DNA of 64,000 bases, taken from contig NC_135185.1 in assembly GCF_041146795.1 (NCBI RefSeq), positions 26,471,529 to 26,535,528 on the forward strand, written 5' to 3'. The notes beneath the pieces were generated by a model that saw nothing but the letters and a program-made list of their open reading frames with translations, was not told the DNA's origin and ran no database searches. The stretch's first letter is position 1, and each line of letters opens with the position of its first letter. Shown here in pieces: positions 62,901-64,000 of the stretch. The DNA comes from Maylandia zebra (lineage: Eukaryota; Chordata; Actinopteri; Cichliformes; Cichlidae). The translations under genes and the position numbers were made by a program.

Positions 62901-64000
62901 GCCATCCTTGATGATTGCGGGCCATTTGGTACGCTTGCTCAGCCTGCTGCGTTTTCCTTTCTGCACATCTGGGTCACTTGCCTTTTCATCTGAGGGGTTT
63001 GTCTCACAGTCGGCATTGGCACAGTCCTCATCGTAAGGGAAATCAGTGTGAATCACGTTGTGTGGGCTGAGCATGCCATCCACAGAGTTGTCTATCTGAT
63101 CATAACCGTGAGGTGCCATACTCTCCGGTTCAGTTATTTCACTTGTAGATTTTATTGGCGCTGGAGCCTCTGGGGTTAAACATTTCATTGGAATATCAAC
63201 TGATGAGCATTGAGTGAGACAAGAGTTTTCACTCTGAGCATATGGTGTGTGGTAGCTTCCGTCAGGGAGGCTGTCAATAGTTGAGATACTGTTTCCATTA
63301 TCCAGCTGTCCTGTCATACTTGCACTGCTTTTTCTCACATCTACATTGTCTCCTGCACCCTCAGGATGCATGAGTCCATACTGATGTCCTCCGTTATGCA
63401 TTTGGCCTCCATTGTCAAGCATCAGAGAACTCGACACATACTGAGACATTAAACTTGAATCTGAAGGAGCGTTTGACATAGTGGGAGCGTGCATAGCTGC
63501 TACTGAGTGATCTCTATCAGATGGGAGAGACGATGTGGCTTGATAGGGGTCTGCCTGCCAGTGAGGATAGTTGCGGGGTGGGTACTCGTTCATGTTAAAG
63601 GCATCTGGATAGCAGTTATTCATAGGAGGTGAAGACCAAGACTGAGACATGTCTGACTGCATCATTCCGCTGGAATTGTTTGGGCTTCCCCAGGATGAGT
63701 ACACCGTGGGGTTTATCATTGGAGTGATAGGCACAGGCTCCATCGATCCAGGGTAACACTGGGCGGGAGAGCTTGAGCATCCCATTAGGTAATCCATCTG
63801 CTGCATCCCAGGTTTGTTGCATAGTATTCCTGGCTGGTTTGGAGGCTTGGCACCTGGGTTCTGAGGTTGACTTTGTGACGCTGGTCCACTGGGTGTCTTT
63901 TTTGCAGTAATTTTGGCCACTTTGCTATATTTTTTCGCCAATTTCCAATCTTCGAATATCTCAGGGTGTTGCTTCTTCACATGCCTAGACAAACTTTTGT
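59901..64000 (-). CDS. znf292: Zinc finger protein 292, C-terminal part of the last exon (5' partial)
   Basis: Large nuclear C2H2 zinc-finger factor. The frame is open from the window edge (KSLSRHVKKQH, the tail of a finger) to TAA at 59901, about 1,365 codons without an intron, matching the huge last exon of ZNF292 (human protein about 2,700 residues). Positions from the first residue seen: an atypical C2HC finger at about 367-391 (CRRCFREFTSTKSLGGHLSK); C2H2 fingers at about 550-573, 596-617 (CQICPKTFTRTTGLRIHYEK), 836-859, 897-920, 941-964, 981-1004 and 1086-1108; an AT-hook-like KRGRPRKPAHP at about 1195; a basic tract SKRKLNDK near 1270. Between them are Ser/Pro-rich, low-complexity stretches. 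RLF and ZNF654 are relatives, but length, finger content and synteny favour ZNF292. Confidence 0.93.
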   Translation of the reverse strand, partial: KSLSRHVKKQHPEIFEDWKLAKKYSKVAKITAKKTPSGPASQSQPQNPGAKPPNQPGILCNKPGMQQMDYLMGCSSSPAQCYPGSMEPVPITPMINPTVYSSWGSPNNSSGMMQSDMSQSWSSPPMNNCYPDAFNMNEYPPRNYPHWQADPYQATSSLPSDRDHSVAAMHAPTMSNAPSDSSLMSQYVSSSLMLDNGGQMHNGGHQYGLMHPEGAGDNVDVRKSSASMTGQLDNGNSISTIDSLPDGSYHTPYAQSENSCLTQCSSVDIPMKCLTPEAPAPIKSTSEITEPESMAPHGYDQIDNSVDGMLSPHNVIHTDFPYDEDCANADCETNPSDEKASDPDVQKGKRSRLSKRTKWPAIIKDGKVICRRCFREFTSTKSLGGHLSKRSQCRPLDEIDLTADLPTSFLDFLNDPHVPDTNGAIYNMPNGDFSQESCSLTTLTSSVVLKQEPQNTNIMDYPNSFSVSTEIQQEKAVDLANPALDVPYQEDHLMEMSHAFQRLDLIEAAQQKMRSAMSTEQSVSHCDPAPVIEKNKTLSKSDDKPTEKIPKPFKCDQEDCEYSFMTKEALFKHLSKMHDYTNEMIDELKRTPSKLSPYPCQICPKTFTRTTGLRIHYEKVHRLSKAEMQKLRISARNRRAFRLNKADAVIKRPNTDFSSGQIAKSAPVTPAIKQEPLDVAIAPQQDADNNLDVPQVTPEDVSKQSVTSEVLTVTRLPSPQNYLTDRPFEEVAQPAPEKAPEEPKVAVINNSPEMTLKSSLKEKLSPVGKAKMPQGKLAVSPSKVKQLKSPPSSPSSSPEKPSSSKSTPTKEEKKEKLQKRLSLKMFDADNAYSPYRPYRCVHEGCTAAFTIQHNLILHYKAMHQASLPPNKTEGETEAEKTSVNTGQESDQTIEKDNEVRCQVKNCSRVFMGITRLVQHYLLLHKFTRDKATAMMASMSIGTFNCDRPECALPFSSVEKYIEHIKNYHKEIAISESGSVDPTFRCEYDGCDRVYTTKSNLLRHLIKKHDYVYDPKISDGRRTKSVGLFPGVSNGKENVESKFRVKKKNTKKKDGKSIEHWTSFGKPTLKSHEEASAMCTKKSSLQYPCMIIGCDAVESAERNIFKHYTTHGLTERYIEDQRSQFIFCKKYSRARCKDANKAEGTSASSSEDMEPEEVEKPSDQKIDESVEKIVQEDSKLSNDDSAESQASTGTEGGIKRGRPRKPAHPTPACPERIQTLRNRTTVNSSRENSNPGTPAAQEQRDDGVMSASFKPLGLEDSFLKFLETSESTNSSKRKLNDKSSAELPSKRQHTNKQKSATKSKAADELKGCESLVDFRNPLNLQSVSNVKIVMDKTLSDGADLLLKQLQDMRPIVIIKKWIYSGS

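Overview
The window is nuclear DNA of a ray-finned fish. It is most likely a percomorph teleost, and the SINE type hints at a cichlid. Intron-split vertebrate genes, compact introns, fish Tc1/mariner, hAT, L2-like and L1/Tx1-like relics, and tRNA-derived SINEs with an L2-like tail all point this way. No RNA gene, CRISPR array or prokaryotic feature was seen.

Six protein genes are supported, in this order: gabrr1 (+, 3134-15684, first exon not found), pm20d2 (-, 19227-22562), cnr1 (+, coding exon 44323-45753), akirin2 (+, 49531-50851), orc3 (-, 52335-58244, 20 coding exons) and znf292 (-, 59901 to the window edge, C-terminal half only). Order and orientation are those of human 6q14-q15 read in reverse. 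Genes that lie between them in human (RNGTT, PNRC1 and SRSF12 between PM20D2 and CNR1; RARS2 and SLC35A1 between ORC3 and ZNF292) were not seen. The genes have unrelated roles: a GABA-gated chloride channel, a dipeptidase, a cannabinoid GPCR, a nuclear transcription cofactor, a replication-origin subunit and a zinc-finger factor. They are linked by ancestral synteny, not by a shared pathway.

Layout: 1-3.1 kb is gabrr1 5' flank. 3.1-15.7 kb is gabrr1, whose introns hold two SINEs, a hAT MITE, a Tc1 relic with a hAT element nested in it, and a 2-kb hAT element with another element nested in it. 15.7-18.6 kb is 3' flank with old repeats. 18.6-23.5 kb is pm20d2, enclosed by a sense-oriented solo LTR just after its stop codon and a sense-oriented 5'-truncated LINE just before its start codon, each with perfect target-site duplications. 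23.5-43.3 kb is a gene desert with scattered transposon relics. 43.3-46.7 kb is cnr1 with a recognisable promoter and a non-coding first exon. 49-51.4 kb is akirin2, convergent with orc3. 59.5-64 kb is the last large exon of znf292.

Exon boundaries were set by hand from GT/AG sites, reading frame and recalled family sequence. All reading frames join correctly. The most notable structure is the retroelement enclosure of pm20d2. No new enzymatic or defence system was found.
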